Source: Pseudobdellovibrionaceae bacterium (GTDB lineage: Bacteria > Bdellovibrionota > Bdellovibrionia > Bdellovibrionales > JAGQZY01). From it: a stretch of 64,000 nucleotides of DNA. The notes beneath the pieces were generated by a model. The model did not search any database and was not told where the DNA came from. It was given only the letters and a program-made list of their open reading frames with translations. Both the position numbers and the translations under genes were made by a program. Position 1 is the stretch's first letter, and each line of letters begins with the position of its first letter. Of the stretch, positions 25,135-34,609 are shown piece by piece. Where the stretch lies: NCBI GenBank assembly GCA_020635085.1, contig JACKAL010000001.1, forward strand, positions 62,001 to 126,000. Direction: 5' to 3'.

Positions 25135-26208
25135 ATGAAAAAAATCAAACTTGTCATCAGTGATTTACATCTAGGCAAAGGCAGAAAGCTGGCTAATGGG
25201 ATGACAAACCCGTTAGAAGAATTCTATTTCGAAGATAAACTTGTTGAATTTATTGATTTTTACTCTTCTGGGAAATATCGCGATTATGAAGTCGAACTCA
25301 TTATAAATGGCGATTTCCTTAATTTTCTGCAAATTGATTATCGCGGCCATTTTTTAACTGTTGTTACCGAGGGTGTGGCTTTAGAAAAACTTAAAATGAT
25401 CATTGCTGGTCAGGAAAAAGTTTTTCGCGCTCTTAAGGAGTTCGCGGCAGCGCCCCATCGCTCGATCACTTATATTGTAGGTAATCACGATCAGGCGATG
25501 CTGTGGCCACAGTTACGGGCCTATTTTAATCATACTGTGGGCACAACCGTAAAATTTAAAAACATTGCCTATAATTTTGATGGAATTCATATAGAACATG
25601 GACACATGCACGAAGCTGCTAATCGTTTTGATCCAAAAAAATTCTTTTTAAAAAAAGATCTTCCCGAACCGATTTTAAATTTGCCTTTCGGTTCCCATTT
25701 CTTTATCGAATTTGTGATGAAAATTAAACAAAAGCACCCCCATATAGATAAAGTGCGACCGTTTAATCGCTTGCTGCGTTGGGCACTGGTCAACGAAACT
25801 TGGTTTACCTTTGTCACTTTTTTTAAACTCATGTTTTATTTTTTACGTTCCATGTTCGTCTCCCACCCTACCAAATATTTTCCTATTAAACGGATTGTGC
25901 AGACTCTCTTGGAGAGTGCTATTTTTCCGGACTTAAGCGAATTTGCCCATCGCATTTTGCGCCATGAATCGGTAAATACCGTGATCTTTGGTCACACCCA
26001 TGTTTATGAGTACCGCCAGTGGGAGGGCGGCAAAGAATACTTTAATACCGGTACGTGGACAGACATCACGTCTCTTGATTTAAAATCTCTAGGTAAAATT
26101 ACCAAACTGACATTCGTGTATATTGACTATGAGACAGAGCGGCCACTGTGCTACCTTAAGGAGTGGAAGGGGTACCATAAGGTCGAAGAAGACGTGATTG
26201 TTGCTTAA
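25135..26208 (+). CDS. Calcineurin-like metallophosphoesterase
   Basis: 357 residues. The five metallophosphatase blocks are visible: ISDLHLGKG, INGDFLNFL, VGNHDQAM, HIEHGHMHEA and VIFGHTHVYEYR. These bind the two-metal centre. The wide spacing between NHD and GHTH (about 170 residues) with a hydrophobic segment (WFTFVTFFKLMFYFLRSMF) in the middle suggests membrane association, as in UDP-2,3-diacylglucosamine hydrolase (LpxH/LpxI-like) relatives. The actual substrate is unknown. Coupled to the coiled-coil gene upstream and followed by pgi. Confidence 0.8.
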   Translation: MKKIKLVISDLHLGKGRKLANGMTNPLEEFYFEDKLVEFIDFYSSGKYRDYEVELIINGDFLNFLQIDYRGHFLTVVTEGVALEKLKMIIAGQEKVFRALKEFAAAPHRSITYIVGNHDQAMLWPQLRAYFNHTVGTTVKFKNIAYNFDGIHIEHGHMHEAANRFDPKKFFLKKDLPEPILNLPFGSHFFIEFVMKIKQKHPHIDKVRPFNRLLRWALVNETWFTFVTFFKLMFYFLRSMFVSHPTKYFPIKRIVQTLLESAIFPDLSEFAHRILRHESVNTVIFGHTHVYEYRQWEGGKEYFNTGTWTDITSLDLKSLGKITKLTFVYIDYETERPLCYLKEWKGYHKVEEDVIVA

Positions 26209-26326
26209 ATGATAGCGGTTTTCTTGCCGAGACTCTCTGGCAGAGACAGCTCCTGCTTCGCTGCCATCATGGTTTCTTGTTATAAAAAACTTGCTAAGCG
26301 TGTGGCCATTATGTACGTTCATAAAC

Positions 26327-27571
26327 ATGTGGAAATTTTTAAGCCATAGTCAGGGATTTACAGAAAAGAAAACAGTGCTGGATGCAATTGCTGCAAAATC
26401 GTTTGCGGCCCTTTTGGCAAAAGAAGATATCGGTTTTTTTAACATATCTGCACGCCGAGAAGAGCTCAAGCGTATCGTGTCTCTTGCTCATAAAAAGCGA
26501 GAAAAATTTCAACGTATAGCGATTTTGGGTATCGGTGGTAGTTCCCTTGGTACGATCAGCCTCTTCGAGTCTTTACGTCCAGATTGGATTGAAGATCATA
26601 AAATCCTTTTTTTTGATAATGTGGATAGCAAAACTTTTTACCGCAAGCTTAATAAAGTAAATGATCTCGAAAGCGTGTTGTGGGTGCTTATTTCTAAAAG
26701 TGGCGGCACCATCGAAACTTTGACTCAAGCGGAGTGCGTGCGCGAATTTTTGCAAGAAAAAGGGATCAATCATTTCAGTGATAACTGTGTGGTGATTACC
26801 GAGGAAAAAAGTAATGACCTCTACAATTGGGCAAAAGGACAAAATGTAGAAATTTTGCCTGTTCCACTAGATGTCGGTGGACGTTTTTCTGTTTTAACCG
26901 CAGTGGGACTTTTTCCAGCGGCGTTTGCCGGTTTGGATGTGGAGATGCTGCTCAAAGGAGCGGAAGTCTGTATTCAAGATAGAGACTTTACCCAAAATCT
27001 CATGAGCGAATATTGGCTGGCCCTTGAGAACAGGGCGCATGCGGCGTATTTTTTTTCCTATTGTGATGATCTTAAAACCTTTGGTATGTGGATCGAACAG
27101 CTGTGGGCGGAGTCTTTAGGTAAGAAAAAGACATTGGATGGATCTGCGGCCACCAGTGTGGCGATGCCGATCGCTTGTCGAGGCGCTACCGACCAACATT
27201 CTGTTCTCCAACAGGTAGCCCATGGACCTCAGGAAAAAGTGGTGACTTTTTTTCGCGTCATGGAATCAGAGAGCGAAAAGCAACCATTGGCAAAAACTTT
27301 TTTTAAAGCAACAGAACCTCTTTTGAACAAGTCTATTGGCCAGTTACTTCAGGCAGAAGCCATTGCTACAGAGCAGGCGCTCAAAGAAGAAAATGTTCCG
27401 GCTTTTACGTTATCGACCGCGACTTTAAGCGAAGCTTCGTTAGGATATCTTTTTATGACTTTTGAATTAACCGTCGCGGCCCTCGGGATGGCTTTAAATA
27501 TTAATCCATTTGATCAGCCGGGAGTTGAGCGCGGTAAAGTTTTGGCCCGTTCTATTTTGACACAAAAATAA
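26327..27571 (+). CDS. pgi: Glucose-6-phosphate isomerase
   Basis: Interconverts glucose-6-phosphate and fructose-6-phosphate. From ATG 26327 it is 414 residues, shorter than the 550-residue E. coli form but normal for compact bacterial Pgi. Seen: the sugar-phosphate loop ILGIGGSSLGT, ISKSGGTIETLTQ, VGGRFSVLTAVGL and DQHSVLQQVAHGP (catalytic His region). The open frame extends 12 codons upstream without a better start. The ribosome site is weak. dgcB-like follows. Confidence 0.9.
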   Translation: MWKFLSHSQGFTEKKTVLDAIAAKSFAALLAKEDIGFFNISARREELKRIVSLAHKKREKFQRIAILGIGGSSLGTISLFESLRPDWIEDHKILFFDNVDSKTFYRKLNKVNDLESVLWVLISKSGGTIETLTQAECVREFLQEKGINHFSDNCVVITEEKSNDLYNWAKGQNVEILPVPLDVGGRFSVLTAVGLFPAAFAGLDVEMLLKGAEVCIQDRDFTQNLMSEYWLALENRAHAAYFFSYCDDLKTFGMWIEQLWAESLGKKKTLDGSAATSVAMPIACRGATDQHSVLQQVAHGPQEKVVTFFRVMESESEKQPLAKTFFKATEPLLNKSIGQLLQAEAIATEQALKEENVPAFTLSTATLSEASLGYLFMTFELTVAALGMALNINPFDQPGVERGKVLARSILTQK

Positions 27572-27642
27572 TTCATAATTCTTAAGTTTTGCAAAAAACT
27601 CTCCGAGAAATATTATTAGATATCAAAGCTTTAGGAGAGTAC

Positions 27643-28590
27643 ATGTCATCAGCAAAGAAAGTGGATTTTGACGATTCCTTTACCGGCAGCGATGAAAAAA
27701 CAAGTGTCGTGCAAACCCTCACTTTTGATCGCCGTTTGCAGCAAGTGTCTAAGATGCCACCGTCGATTGTTCTTCTTATGGGACCTGCAGGTTACGTGGG
27801 ACGACACTGGAGTTTAGATAATTCAGATATTATTATTGGTCGTTCGATGAGTTCTAATATTTTTATTGATGATCGCAGTGTGAGTAAATCCCATGCGCGT
27901 TTAACCATGTCATTTGGTGAAGTATCGATTATCGATTTGGATTCAACCAATAAAACCATTGTCAATGGTAGTGCTATTCCACCCTTTGTTCCCAAAAAAT
28001 TAGAGAACAATGATCAAGTCAAAGTAGGTAGTGTTCTTTTTAAGTTTTTAGCGCAAGGAAGTTTAGAGGCGGTTGCCGCACAAAACATGCAAGAGAAGAG
28101 CGAAAAAGATGCATTGACGGGTATATGGAATAAAGGTGCACTCACCGCAAAAGGTGTGGAGCTGGTAAAACGTTCGAAACTTTTAAATCAGCCGTTATCG
28201 CTAATTGTTTTTGATTTGGATCATTTTAAAAAAATCAATGATACTTTTACCCATCAAGGTGGAGACTTTGTCTTAAAAGAACTATCGCAAGTCATTCAGT
28301 CTCGCCTTATTCGTACAGATGATTACTTTGCCCGTTTTGGTGGTGAAGAATTTGTGATTGCCTTAATGGGCACGAACATTAAATTTGCTGAAGAAATTGC
28401 CGAGCGCATTCGTCAGACCATCGAGAAACATGAGTTTATGTTTGAAACGAAAAAAATTCCTGTAACCGTATCGATCGGAGTATCGGAGCTCGAAGCAGAG
28501 ATGTCCACCTTCGATGAATTGTTCGCAAAAGCTGACACAGCACTTTATGCTTCGAAGAACTCTGGTCGAAACCGGGTGACTTGCCTTTAA
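27643..28590 (+). CDS. Diguanylate cyclase with N-terminal tail and FHA domain (DgcB-like)
   Basis: Makes the second messenger cyclic di-GMP from two GTP. ATG 27643 has an aggagag site. Layout: residues 1-35 a polar tail with several Ser/Thr (FTGSDEKTSVVQTLT); about 50-140 an FHA domain (IIGRSMSSN, SVSKSHARLTM, STNKTIVNG); about 165-315 a GGDEF domain with ARFGGEEFVIAL, the active form. The inhibitory site RTDD lies exactly five residues before GGEEF, so product feedback is intact. This is the architecture of B. bacteriovorus DgcB, in which the FHA domain recognises the phosphorylated tail and which is needed for prey entry. Orthology is inferred. A clear terminator follows. Confidence 0.88.
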   Translation: MSSAKKVDFDDSFTGSDEKTSVVQTLTFDRRLQQVSKMPPSIVLLMGPAGYVGRHWSLDNSDIIIGRSMSSNIFIDDRSVSKSHARLTMSFGEVSIIDLDSTNKTIVNGSAIPPFVPKKLENNDQVKVGSVLFKFLAQGSLEAVAAQNMQEKSEKDALTGIWNKGALTAKGVELVKRSKLLNQPLSLIVFDLDHFKKINDTFTHQGGDFVLKELSQVIQSRLIRTDDYFARFGGEEFVIALMGTNIKFAEEIAERIRQTIEKHEFMFETKKIPVTVSIGVSELEAEMSTFDELFAKADTALYASKNSGRNRVTCL

Positions 28591-28650
28591 CTTACGAGTG
28601 CCATATCAAAAATAGGTTTTAAAGAACATATCGTATTGTAAAAAATAATA

Positions 28651-28684
28651 AAGCTACTTTAAAAAAGTAGCTTTTGTTTTTTTA
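28651..28684 (+). terminator. Rho-independent terminator after the dgcB-like gene
   Basis: aagctacttt (28651-28660) pairs with aaagtagctt (28664-28673) and is followed by a run of T (ttgttttttta). Confidence 0.85.
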
Positions 28685-29274
28685 GCATCAAGAAGGCTTC
28701 TATTCTAACTCGCAGTAGGCATGTAGTAATAAGATGGCTACTTATAGCTTCTATAAAAACAATCGATTGGTGTTTATAGCCCATTATTACTATATTGATC
28801 CCACTGGTGCCATTTTGGGGAGGCATCAGGGGTAGAAGGGGAAAATAAACCCGCCAAACCATCACAAAGAAGAGGAGAATGTATGAGGATATTTATTTAT
28901 ACGAAATCCATCATCAAGTACTGGAAAAATTCATCTCTTTTGAACCCGAGACCATAATATCTAGGTCGTTCGATTTTATAATTCTTTAAAAATGAAAGAA
29001 TGTACAATGGATGTACAAAAGGAGTTGCGGTGAATTCACGTGTAATGTGGATTCTAAACAAGATATAGGGATGTGGACTTCATTGGTAAATAAAATTGAG
29101 CGAACTCAATCACGACAATAGTATCAAAAAAATAAAGCAGCGGTCAGGAAGACCAAAATGGGGAAGGGAATCCGCCAATAGATTATAGGAGCGAACATTA
29201 GGATTCGCTCCTAAAGGTACTGCTTTAACTGGTGTCTAGAAATAAATTCAAAATGAGATATTTGGGGGTAGAAA
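28685..29274. other. About 590 bases with no recognisable gene, upstream of the sigma factor
   Basis: No convincing open frame. It contains a structured region: taggagcgaa (29186-29195) and ttcgctccta (29204-29213) form a perfect 10-bp stem with an 8-base loop, without a T-run, 61 bases before the sigma factor start. A shorter imperfect repeat lies near 28805-28826 (tggtgcc / ggcatca). It may hold the sigma factor's promoter, a decayed gene or a small RNA. Confidence 0.5.
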
Positions 29275-29838
29275 ATGATGGGCTGTAGAGATGAGGGAGA
29301 GATTATTCGTAGAATATTAAATGGTGATACGCGTTTTTTTACAGTGCTTGTAAAAAAATATGAAAGATCTTTAATGCGTGTATTGAGTCGGTATTTTCGT
29401 GATCCAGAAATGGCTCGTGATGTTCTGCAAGAGGCTTATTTAAAAGCCTATTTGTATTTACCAAACTTTGAGGGGCGGTCATCGTTTAAAAACTGGCTTT
29501 TTCGTATTGCGGTAAATACGGCAAAAAATAAATTAAGATCGTTTCGTTTGTTTGACTCTATTGAAGATACCGTTATTGGGGTGCCATCTTTCATTGAGCG
29601 GGGCATTTTTCATAATCAATTGCTCGATTATCTAAAGACGGCTGTCGAAAATTTACCGTTAAAACAAAAACAAACGGTTGAACTGCGGGTTTTCGAGGAA
29701 TTAAGCTTTAAGGAAGTAGCTGAAATTATGGAGTGCCCTTACGATACAGCTAAAGCTAATTATCGTCATGCGGTGATGAAGATCAGAGATTTCTTTTCTA
29801 AGAATGAAATTTATGAAGTCGAATTAGAGGTCGTCTAG
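29275..29838 (+). CDS. RNA polymerase ECF-type sigma factor
   Basis: 187 residues. Region 2 shows MARDVLQEAYLKAYLYLPNFEGRSSFKNWLFRIAVNTAKNK-type content (core binding and -10 recognition), and region 4 shows LPLKQKQTVELRVFEELSFKEVAEIMECPYDTAKANYRHA, the -35-binding helix-turn-helix. I quote only the matched blocks; the order and length suit the ECF group. No anti-sigma gene is adjacent; the next gene faces it from the opposite strand. A gggggtag site precedes two in-frame ATGs (29275, 29278). Its regulon is unknown. Confidence 0.9.
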   Translation: MMGCRDEGEIIRRILNGDTRFFTVLVKKYERSLMRVLSRYFRDPEMARDVLQEAYLKAYLYLPNFEGRSSFKNWLFRIAVNTAKNKLRSFRLFDSIEDTVIGVPSFIERGIFHNQLLDYLKTAVENLPLKQKQTVELRVFEELSFKEVAEIMECPYDTAKANYRHAVMKIRDFFSKNEIYEVELEVV

Positions 29839-29885
29839 ATAAGAAAAACGTTAAAGATCCAAGCTGGCAAAGCATTAGAGCTTTG

Positions 29886-30935
29886 TCAGCGTTGAGAATG
29901 AACATAGTCCTTCAAAGCTTTTTCTGGGTCGTCCTCTTTTTCGAGGGATTTGCAATAAGCTAAGATTTTAGAAAAATCACCGCCTAGTTTTTCATTGAGT
30001 TTTTCAAAATCACTGAGGTCATTCATGTACAGCTTAAATCCCAAAAGCTTGGCATTATTTAATTTGGCCTGAGCGAAGCTATGGTATTTTTTTGTTTTTA
30101 ATTGGGGTAAAATATTCTGTGCAAAATCTTGCGTAATCTGTACCAAATTTTCTTGGCGTTCTTTTTCTAAATTGGGATTTTTCTGATTGGTTTTATACCA
30201 ATCCTCTAAATCTTTAATTTTCTTAGAAATAAATTCGCTAAATATTTTTTGATCGTGATCTTCTTCTTGAGCGGTTTTTAAAAGTTCTTTAGCATCCGTT
30301 ACTTTTTCTGTAAAAAAAAGACGAGCCCCGAGATCTCCCAGGTAGGTCGCCAGGCGCTCGTTGAAATTAGCATTGCTTTTAATGTAAACCGTCGTGTGTA
30401 CCGTCTCATGGATAATTGTATTGACGAGATCGTAATCGGAATAGCCCATCATCGAGGACAGGATAGGATCTTTGAACCAACCGAGTGTGCTATAGGCCGT
30501 TACGCCGCGTACGTAAGTATCGTAATCTTTTTCATCTAGATCGTGGGCCTCTTCCAGTGCGCCATTCTCATTGAAGTAGCCTTTATAGGGAACACTGCCA
30601 ACAATTGGAAAATACCACGTGTAATATTTGAGTTCATTTTTGGGTGAGGCACTCACTATATATGTCACATAAGGGCGATGCAGTTCTACGTAAGTGGTGT
30701 AGTTTTTTGTTTTCTTAAGAAGTAGGCGATCTTCAGCAAAAGCTTTTGCTTGTTGAACTAAATGAAGTTTTTGTTTATAGGTCTCATTAAAATCGGGTTT
30801 TTGTAACACATCCGCAATGAGCTCTGCACTTTTCAGCAGTCGCGCTTGTTCGTAGGCATTTCTAGCTATGTAACCAATATGACAGCGTGTGCAGCCAAAA
30901 ATAATGAATAGTGATAGAGATAAAACCTTCTTCAT
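29886..30935 (-). CDS. Putative zinc aminopeptidase (DUF2265 family), lipoprotein-like
   Basis: From ATG 30935, 349 residues. The start is MKKVLSLSLFIIFGCT, a signal sequence with a cysteine at a lipobox-like position (FGC; the -2 residue is unusual). The zinc motif is HETVH in IIHETVHTTVY, and NERLATYLG about 20 residues later supplies the next Glu; both are diagnostic of this putative aminopeptidase family. Before them comes VTAYSTLGWFKDPILSSMM, also typical. It would act in the periplasm or on the outer membrane. Its start overlaps the stop of the preceding beta-barrel gene (ATGA), so the two are coupled. Confidence 0.8.
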   Translation of the reverse strand: MKKVLSLSLFIIFGCTRCHIGYIARNAYEQARLLKSAELIADVLQKPDFNETYKQKLHLVQQAKAFAEDRLLLKKTKNYTTYVELHRPYVTYIVSASPKNELKYYTWYFPIVGSVPYKGYFNENGALEEAHDLDEKDYDTYVRGVTAYSTLGWFKDPILSSMMGYSDYDLVNTIIHETVHTTVYIKSNANFNERLATYLGDLGARLFFTEKVTDAKELLKTAQEEDHDQKIFSEFISKKIKDLEDWYKTNQKNPNLEKERQENLVQITQDFAQNILPQLKTKKYHSFAQAKLNNAKLLGFKLYMNDLSDFEKLNEKLGGDFSKILAYCKSLEKEDDPEKALKDYVHSQR

Positions 30936-31543
30936 AGAAACCAGGATATCCCAATACGTCCTGCCCAATCAAAGTCTTTCACTTTTTTATTGATGGCACC
31001 ACTGGTCCACACATCGATGCCAAATTTAAACGATAATTGATTGGAGATGCGAAATTGCATTCCAAATCCGCCGCTAGGAACTACAGCGGCTCGTAACTCT
31101 ACAGGTTCTGTGGGTAAAGGTAATCCGGTGGAGTTGTCGATATATTGATATTCAATTGATTTACGATCAAAATAAGAAACGCCGGCTTTGATGTAAGGTA
31201 TCCAGCGATCTTGTCGTGTGCCGAATGTAAAAATCAAATCGGCGCCGTAGAGAGTATACTTATGAGTTGTGGTTGAGGTGATAGTTGATGAAGGAATGTA
31301 GCGTCTATTCGAACCTTGACTGTAGCTAAACTCAAGTGCGGTCATTTCACGAAAATAGTAGGCAAAAGAGGCAACATAGGCGGAGCTTTGATCATAAGCG
31401 CGCTCATCTGTGGTTGTATCTGTCAAAAATGTTTTGCGGTAATTTCCCGATAAGCCCAACTCAAAATAGCTATTGAAATCTGCAAGAGCAGATAAAGGAA
31501 AACCACACGCCACAAAGGCGAAAAATAAGACACTGCGAAACAT
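30932..31543 (-). CDS. Outer-membrane beta-barrel protein
   Basis: 203 residues with a clear signal peptide (MFRSVLFFAFVACGFPLSALA). The mature part alternates polar and aromatic residues in strands (SYFELGLSGNYRKTFL, AYVASFAYYFREMTALEFSY, YTLYGADLIFTFG) and ends with GRIGISWFL, the aromatic-terminal pattern of barrel proteins. An OmpW/OmpA-type eight-stranded barrel is likely, with no known substrate. First gene of a two-gene operon with the aminopeptidase. Not specific to one function. Confidence 0.7.
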   Translation of the reverse strand: MFRSVLFFAFVACGFPLSALADFNSYFELGLSGNYRKTFLTDTTTDERAYDQSSAYVASFAYYFREMTALEFSYSQGSNRRYIPSSTITSTTTHKYTLYGADLIFTFGTRQDRWIPYIKAGVSYFDRKSIEYQYIDNSTGLPLPTEPVELRAAVVPSGGFGMQFRISNQLSFKFGIDVWTSGAINKKVKDFDWAGRIGISWFL

Positions 31544-31663
31544 CGTTTTATTCTAGCAATTCCTCATAAAGTGGACAGGTCCAGGAGTCTCTCCAGCGGG
31601 CCTTTTTTCTAGTATAGTTTTCGTGGTTCTGATCCTGCCCCAATCTATCCGCGAATCGGGATA

Positions 31664-32458
31664 TTATGGTCCTGTGGGTCGAGGTGTGTAGTAGACTACA
31701 AATTTATAACGAATATGAATATAGCCATCCTCATCGACCATTTCAATGGGCGGGTTGGGAAAAGTCTTCGCATTTTTAAAAGCACTTATCGGCGCGCTAT
31801 CGATGTCTGAATCACCGGCTAGTTGCAGAGGCTGTGTGGATAAAACATTTCCTTTGTTGTCGAGAATGACTTCCACAATGGTGACCCACGCTTTAGGCGA
31901 AGAGCCAATTTGACCAGATAAGCGCATTTTCTCAAATCCTGCGTTTACACTTTGTGCCCATGGCCAGACAATTTTTTCGGCCATTCTGCGATAGAAAGAG
32001 TAAAATTCATTTTGGTCAGTATTCAGAGCGACCACATCTCCCAACTCCAATTCATGGGGTAAGAAAGATTGCAAGCGTTGGCGGGTGCTTTCAGAGGGGC
32101 GTGCTGCTTGGTGAATAAAAACATCATCTTCTGTGGGGGTATAGCGCGGCGAAAAATTTTTAATACTGGTGTTATTGCCGAACGTGGGATGGCGTAACTC
32201 TTGGAAAGCCTTTGATGTACTCTCTTCCGGTTTTAAAGAATTCATGGCGGCGGGGCTTGTCACACGTGTGCGCGTTTCTTTTTTCACGCGTACCGTTTTT
32301 TCGCCCATCAACGGCTGATGTTTTTCTTGTTGTTCAAAGACCAACCATTTTTTCATCTCTTTTTTCTCTAATTGCATATCATAGCTATAGATCTTCATGA
32401 GCAGTAAGAGCACAATATGGAGAAGCAAGCTGATTGTAAATGCCTGAAAAGACTGCAT
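31664..32458 (-). CDS. TonB-like periplasm-spanning protein
   Basis: 264 residues. An N-terminal membrane anchor (FTISLLLHIVLLLLM) is followed by a long charged and polar linker, then a C-terminal domain with VTIVEVILDNKGNVLSTQPLQLAGDSDID and IHIRYKFVVYY, the TonB C-terminal fold. In TonB this couples proton-motive force from ExbB/ExbD to outer-membrane transporters. No exbB/exbD or transporter gene is adjacent, so it is an orphan here. The linker lacks the usual proline repeats. Its partner is unknown. A divergent PilZ gene lies 78 bases upstream. Confidence 0.65.
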   Translation of the reverse strand: MQSFQAFTISLLLHIVLLLLMKIYSYDMQLEKKEMKKWLVFEQQEKHQPLMGEKTVRVKKETRTRVTSPAAMNSLKPEESTSKAFQELRHPTFGNNTSIKNFSPRYTPTEDDVFIHQAARPSESTRQRLQSFLPHELELGDVVALNTDQNEFYSFYRRMAEKIVWPWAQSVNAGFEKMRLSGQIGSSPKAWVTIVEVILDNKGNVLSTQPLQLAGDSDIDSAPISAFKNAKTFPNPPIEMVDEDGYIHIRYKFVVYYTPRPTGP

Positions 32459-32536
32459 TTTTTATTCTACCTCAAGCTTTAAAATGCCTAAAGCTGAGAC
32501 ATTAAAGCTCCGATAAGAATACCACATGGAGGGGGA

Positions 32537-33088
32537 ATGAGCTCAAGTGGTAATGTTATTGACTTGCAGAAGCATCGGACCAAACGAGGTCAGAAGAAGT
32601 TTATAAAATCGCCAGTGGTGCAACAGGGGGTCGTTGATCCGCTGCAACCCATTGTCAATTTGACAGAACGTCGTCAAGAGATGATCGAAGAAGAACGGCG
32701 GGGCGTAAAACGCACCCTCCTACAGGAGTTTGTCGGACTTCATTTGATTATTCCTTCGCAGGGCCTTGCTAGATGTAGTATTTACGATATCTCTGAAAAT
32801 GGGCTTGCTTTCGATATGTATATGGATGCGGGGCAGTTTCGTGTTGGCGAAATGGTCGCTCTTCGTGTGTACATGAACCATCAAACCTATTTTCCTTTTG
32901 TGGTGAAGATTAACCACATTCAGTTTGTTGAAGAAGAAGGCACATATCGTTACGGCTCTTCTTTTCAAAAGGATACGATTAATGATGTGGCTCTGTTCCA
33001 CTTTGCAAAATTTATTGAGCACGTCAGCGCCTATTTAAAAACAGATCATGGCGATGTTCTCGTCTCAAACTTAGGCGACCGCAAATAA
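32537..33088 (+). CDS. PilZ-domain protein (c-di-GMP receptor candidate)
   Basis: 183 residues, no signal peptide. The c-di-GMP signature RxxxR occurs as RRGVKR and the second motif as YDISENGLAF (D/N-x-S-x-x-G), with the strand pattern of a PilZ barrel from about residue 55 to 150. It should bind c-di-GMP, which fits with the DgcB-like cyclase and other signalling proteins in this genome. The first 50 residues are basic and polar and may be a partner-binding extension. An aggggga site precedes the ATG. Followed by a strong terminator. Confidence 0.8.
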   Translation: MSSSGNVIDLQKHRTKRGQKKFIKSPVVQQGVVDPLQPIVNLTERRQEMIEEERRGVKRTLLQEFVGLHLIIPSQGLARCSIYDISENGLAFDMYMDAGQFRVGEMVALRVYMNHQTYFPFVVKINHIQFVEEEGTYRYGSSFQKDTINDVALFHFAKFIEHVSAYLKTDHGDVLVSNLGDRK

Positions 33089-33115
33089 TTAAGCATGTCC
33101 TCTCAGTAAAAGTGA

Positions 33116-33158
33116 CTGCGAAATACCTTTTATAGGTATTCCGCAGCTTCCTTTTTTT
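33116..33158 (+). terminator. Rho-independent terminator after the PilZ gene
   Basis: ctgcgaaatacct (33116-33128) pairs with aggtattccgcag (33134-33146) with one mismatch, followed by tcctttttttt. Confidence 0.85.
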
Positions 33159-33292
33159 TGACACTTTATTTCCCGCCCCACTGCTGCAATGTGCCTCAAT
33201 CTTTCGTTTACAATGTCGCCTCTATACAGTCCAATAAAGTGTATGCGGCAATAACGGTCGCATGAACATCCTGTTCTCGAGGAGGGTTGAGC

Positions 33293-34609
33293 TTGTCTGT
33301 TAATCGTATAATCGTTCTTGATACCAATGTGATTCTGTTTGATGCCTTAGCAATTAGCAAATTTAAAGATGCGACCGTGCATATACCTATTTCGGTTATC
33401 GAAGAGGTAGATCGCTTTAAAAGAGATTTAGGCGAAAACGGCAGAAATGCGCGTCACTTCAGCCGTTTTATTGACGTCTTAAGATCCAAAGGATCCTTAG
33501 CCAAAGGTGTTCCGTTAGAGGATGGTCATACGATAATTGTTGTCGAGCCCGACCGCACTTCCGATGAGTTTCCCGCTGAACTATCAGAAATGAAAGCTGA
33601 TAATCGTATTTTGATGACAGCCTTTGCTCTACAAAAATTAAATAAACAAGCGAAGGTGGAGTTAGTTACCAAAGACATCAATCTGAGAATTAAGGCGGAT
33701 GTTTTTGGTATCAATGCGAAAGACTATGAGCCTGAGCGTGTTTCAGTAGATGAATTATATACCGGTCACGTGGAGTTGGAAGTAGACGCCGATGCCATCA
33801 ATCATTTCTACGAAAATAAAATATTACCACTTGATGAATCGTATCACCTGGTGCCGAATCAATACATCGTTGCCAAAGACGCCTCAAACCCAAATCACAG
33901 TGCTATCGGTCGTTATGATAAGCGCAAAGGGGGCATGATTCCTCTTCTTACTGTCAATGAAGGGATTTGGGGGATTCATCCACGCAATGTGGAGCAATCT
34001 TTTGCCATCGATGCATTACTTAACGATGAGGTCTTGTTTGTTTCTTTGGTAGGAAAAGCCGGCACTGGAAAAACCTTACTCGCACTTGCCGTCGGTCTTT
34101 ATAAATCGTTAGATGAGGGTCGTTTTCAGCGCCTTCTTGTGAGTCGTCCTATTTTCCCGATGGGTAAAGATATTGGTTATCTTCCTGGAGACATCGAGCA
34201 AAAACTCAATCCATGGATGCAACCCATTTTTGATAATGTGGAATTCTTAATGGGTGCCGATAAAAAAGCGGCCGGTCGTGCCCAGGAGCTTATCAATCAA
34301 GGCATGCTCAACATAGAACCACTAACCTACATTCGCGGTCGCTCTATTCCCAATCAGTATTTCATTGTCGATGAGGCACAAAACTTAACACCTCATGAAA
34401 TCAAAACAATTGTCACGCGGGCGGGACAGGGAACGAAGGTGGTTTTGACGGGTGATACTTATCAGATCGATAATCCTTACGTCGACAGTGCGACCAGCGG
34501 TCTCACATATTCCGTTGAACGTTTTAAGGGTTATGAGATTTCTGCTCACTGTAGCTTAACCAAAGGAGAGCGCTCAGAGCTTGCGGAGCTCGCCGCCAAT
34601 GTTCTCTAA
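33293..34609 (+). CDS. PhoH-family ATPase with N-terminal PIN domain (PhoH2 type)
   Basis: 438 residues. The TTG at 33293 is chosen as start because gaggaggg ends seven bases before it; the ORF is open from 33287. Residues 1-140 are a PIN nuclease domain (LDTNVILFD, DNRILMTA, LVTKDINLRIK). The second half is a PhoH ATPase: Walker A GKAGTGKTLLAL, Walker B FIVDEAQNL, and VVLTGDTYQIDNP. PhoH2 proteins combine RNA-unwinding and ribonuclease activity. It is followed by a membrane protein gene that starts inside its last codons. Confidence 0.88.
   Translation: MSVNRIIVLDTNVILFDALAISKFKDATVHIPISVIEEVDRFKRDLGENGRNARHFSRFIDVLRSKGSLAKGVPLEDGHTIIVVEPDRTSDEFPAELSEMKADNRILMTAFALQKLNKQAKVELVTKDINLRIKADVFGINAKDYEPERVSVDELYTGHVELEVDADAINHFYENKILPLDESYHLVPNQYIVAKDASNPNHSAIGRYDKRKGGMIPLLTVNEGIWGIHPRNVEQSFAIDALLNDEVLFVSLVGKAGTGKTLLALAVGLYKSLDEGRFQRLLVSRPIFPMGKDIGYLPGDIEQKLNPWMQPIFDNVEFLMGADKKAAGRAQELINQGMLNIEPLTYIRGRSIPNQYFIVDEAQNLTPHEIKTIVTRAGQGTKVVLTGDTYQIDNPYVDSATSGLTYSVERFKGYEISAHCSLTKGERSELAELAANVL

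Noticed and set aside
26209..26326. Suspected long hairpin before pgi
   Set aside because: It shares the word cagctcctgcttcgctgcc with the other loops but no matching arms could be found.
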